Translations under genes and position numbers: made by a program
Shown here: positions 4,812-6,429 of the stretch, piece after piece
Layout of the letters: each line of letters starts with the position of its first letter
Position numbering within the stretch: the first letter of the stretch is position 1
NCBI GenBank assembly: GCA_039180865.1
Contig: JBCDCZ010000263.1
Location: 1 to 6,429, forward strand
Length of the DNA stretch: 6,429 bases
Direction of reading: 5' to 3'
Source of the DNA: JBCDCU01 sp039180865
GTDB lineage: Bacteria; Pseudomonadota; Alphaproteobacteria; Rhizobiales; JACESI01
Notes under the pieces: model-generated
Seen by the model: only the letters and a program-made list of their open reading frames with translations
Databases searched by the model: none
What the model was told of the DNA's origin: nothing

Positions 4812-6429
4812 ATGAGCGTGGACGAAAAGCAAATCAGCCGGGGCGCGATTAAGGGGACTCAGCCCGCCGATATTTTCAAAAAGTCGGTGGCAAATTGCAT
4901 GCGCGCTGTATGCGGCGACGATCAGCTGGAAGTCAGCTTTTCAAACGAACGCCCGTCCTTGTCCGGAGATACGGCACGCCTGCCTGAGCCGCCTCGGCGC
5001 ATGTCGAAGCGCGAGGTTGCCCTCACGCGAGGGCTTGGCGACTCCATGGCCTTGCGGCGCGCCTGTCACGACAGCCGTGTTCACCGCAAGAACAAGCCTC
5101 AGGGTAAAGCCGGTCAGGCGCTGTTTGATGCGGTAGAGCAGGCCCGGGTGGAAACGCTCGGTGCTCAGCGCCTTCCCGGCATGGTTGAAAATCTCAACGC
5201 CATGCTTGAGGACAAGTATCATCGCGGCAATTACGCCGACATAACCGACAAGGCGGATGCGCCTCTTGAAGATGCTGTCGCCTTGATGCTGCGCGAACGG
5301 CTCGGCGGTCTCACCATTCCTGAGAGCGGTGAGCGCATTGTCGATATGTGGCGCGACTTTGTGGAGGACAAGGCAGGCGATGTTCTGGATCAGCTTGGCG
5401 ATGTCCTCGATGATCAGCACGCTTTTGCCGACGGTGTCCGAGATCTTCTGACATCCCTAGATATGGCCGATGAAATCGGCGCCGACAATCAGTCTGAGAC
5501 CGACGACAGCAACGACGACGAGCAGGAACGCGGCGACGACAACACGGAAGAAAATGAAGGCCGTCAGGATCAGGCAGACCTCGAAACCGAGGGCGAACCT
5601 GAAATGACGGAAGCCTCCGGAGAGGAACAGGAGGCAGGCGAGACCGAGATGGGCGAGACGTTCGCCGACGACCTTTTTGATGAGGATTTCGGTGATCTCG
5701 AAGACGACGACGGCGAAGCTCCGCGCCCCGATCTGCCGTTCTCCAATGAACCTCCGACCATCGACTACAAGATTTTTGCCGGTGAGTTCGATGAGGTTGT
5801 TGGTGCTGAAGATCTTTGTGATGCCGATGAACTGGACCGCTTAAGGAGTTTTCTGGACAAGCAGCTCAACCAGATGCACGGAGTTGTCGCTAAACTCGCC
5901 AACCGATTGCAGCGCCGTCTTCTTGCCCAGCAGAACCGCGGATGGGACTTTGACCTTGAAGAAGGTGTTCTCGATACCGCGCGCCTCGTGAGGGTCGTGA
6001 CCGATCCGATGCAGCCACTCTCGTTCAAGGCGGAGCGCGATACAGAATTCCGCGATACGGTTGTGACGCTTCTCCTCGATAATTCCGGTTCAATGCGTGG
6101 CCGTCCCATCACGGTTGCTGCCGTTTGTGCTGATATTCTGGCGCGAACCCTGGAGCGCTGCGGCGTCAAGGTCGAAATCCTCGGATTTACAACGCGCGCA
6201 TGGAAGGGTGGTCAGTCGCGGGAAAAATGGTTGCAGGCTGGGAAACCGACTGGCCCAGGCCGTCTCAACGATCTGCGGCACATTGTCTACAAGTCTGCCG
6301 ATGCTCCTTGGCGCCGGGCACGGCGCAACCTCGGCCTCATGATGCGCGAAGGTTTGCTGAAAGAAAATATCGACGGCGAAGCGCTTCTTTGGGCCCATAA
6401 CCGGCTGATTGGCAGGACCGAAAACCGCA
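4812..6429 (+). CDS. cobT: cobaltochelatase subunit CobT (partial, runs off the right edge)
   Basis: An open frame of 539 codons begins at ATG 4812 (MSVDEKQISRG) and continues without a stop to the window end; roughly the last 90 residues of a typical ~630-residue CobT are missing. CobT is the VWA-domain partner of CobS in aerobic cobalt insertion for cobalamin. The N-terminal region shows PADIFKKSVANCMRAV, ARLPEPPRRMSKREVALTRG, RGLGDSMALRRACHD and APLEDAVALMLRERL, all CobT-like. Residues about 220-302 form an Asp/Glu-rich low-complexity linker. A VWA domain follows with the MIDAS start TLLLDNSGSM (Asp423, Ser425, Ser427) and a probable MIDAS Thr in GFTTRAW (460-461), consistent with Mg2+-dependent contact with the AAA+ ring. 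No strong Shine-Dalgarno precedes the ATG, and with a nine-base gap to cobS translational coupling is likely. The frame is uninterrupted, so it is truncated only by the window. Confidence 0.95.
   Translation, partial: MSVDEKQISRGAIKGTQPADIFKKSVANCMRAVCGDDQLEVSFSNERPSLSGDTARLPEPPRRMSKREVALTRGLGDSMALRRACHDSRVHRKNKPQGKAGQALFDAVEQARVETLGAQRLPGMVENLNAMLEDKYHRGNYADITDKADAPLEDAVALMLRERLGGLTIPESGERIVDMWRDFVEDKAGDVLDQLGDVLDDQHAFADGVRDLLTSLDMADEIGADNQSETDDSNDDEQERGDDNTEENEGRQDQADLETEGEPEMTEASGEEQEAGETEMGETFADDLFDEDFGDLEDDDGEAPRPDLPFSNEPPTIDYKIFAGEFDEVVGAEDLCDADELDRLRSFLDKQLNQMHGVVAKLANRLQRRLLAQQNRGWDFDLEEGVLDTARLVRVVTDPMQPLSFKAERDTEFRDTVVTLLLDNSGSMRGRPITVAAVCADILARTLERCGVKVEILGFTTRAWKGGQSREKWLQAGKPTGPGRLNDLRHIVYKSADAPWRRARRNLGLMMREGLLKENIDGEALLWAHNRLIGRTENR
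5469..5717 (+). repeat. acidic low-complexity segment within cobT
   Basis: About 83 residues (220-302 of CobT) are dominated by Asp, Glu, Gly and Gln, with runs such as ETDDSNDDEQ and LEDDDGE. Long acidic linkers between the N-terminal and VWA parts are a known feature of CobT and of the related magnesium-chelatase subunit BchD/ChlD. The segment has no fixed repeat unit. It produces a spurious Ser-rich open frame on the opposite strand. Confidence 0.8.

Noticed and set aside
4941..5420. 159-codon open frame on the minus strand
   Set aside because: It lies entirely antisense to the clear CobT coding frame and shows no recognisable domain.
5570..5761. Ser-rich minus-strand frame
   Set aside because: It is the complement of the Asp/Glu codons in the acidic CobT linker, a composition artefact.
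5765..6398. Overlapping minus- and plus-strand frames near the right edge (for example 5765-6169 and 6090-6398)
   Set aside because: All overlap the CobT VWA region, where the main frame has recognisable motifs; their translations are Arg/Ser-rich and resemble no family.

Overview
The window reads as ordinary core-genome DNA of an alphaproteobacterium, most likely from the Hyphomicrobiales (Rhizobiales). Evidence for this is a CobS/CobT pair of the aerobic cobaltochelatase with a bolA homologue and a J-domain gene beside it, an arrangement I recall from Brucella and Rhizobium relatives, plus a moderately GC-rich composition. I cannot name a genus. Nothing suggests a mobile element, prophage, CRISPR array, tRNA or rRNA.

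Left part (1-2594, plus strand): a probable operon of a DPPK-type class I SAM-dependent RNA methyltransferase, a SpoU/TrmH-type rRNA methyltransferase whose ATG overlaps the previous stop (ATGA), and lspA (signal peptidase II), which follows after a short gap and has only TTG start candidates. The first 24 bases may be the tail of another upstream gene.

Middle (2591-3019): a BolA-family gene on the minus strand is convergent with lspA, and their stop codons interlock over four bases. A 165-bp divergent intergenic region separates bolA from the next gene.

Right part (3020-6429, plus strand): a protein with an N-terminal Cys/His cluster and a C-terminal J domain. A 160-bp spacer with inverted repeats follows, then cobS (AAA+ subunit) and cobT (VWA subunit, cut by the window edge). 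CobS and CobT form the ATP-driven chaperone part of the aerobic cobaltochelatase, which together with CobN inserts cobalt into hydrogenobyrinic acid a,c-diamide during cobalamin synthesis. CobN is not in the window.

The points most worth a second look are the Cys/His plus J-domain protein fixed between bolA and cobS, the mutually exclusive inverted repeats ahead of cobS, the start-site choices for cobS, lspA and the first methyltransferase, and the lspA/bolA stop-codon overlap. I found no convincing new system.
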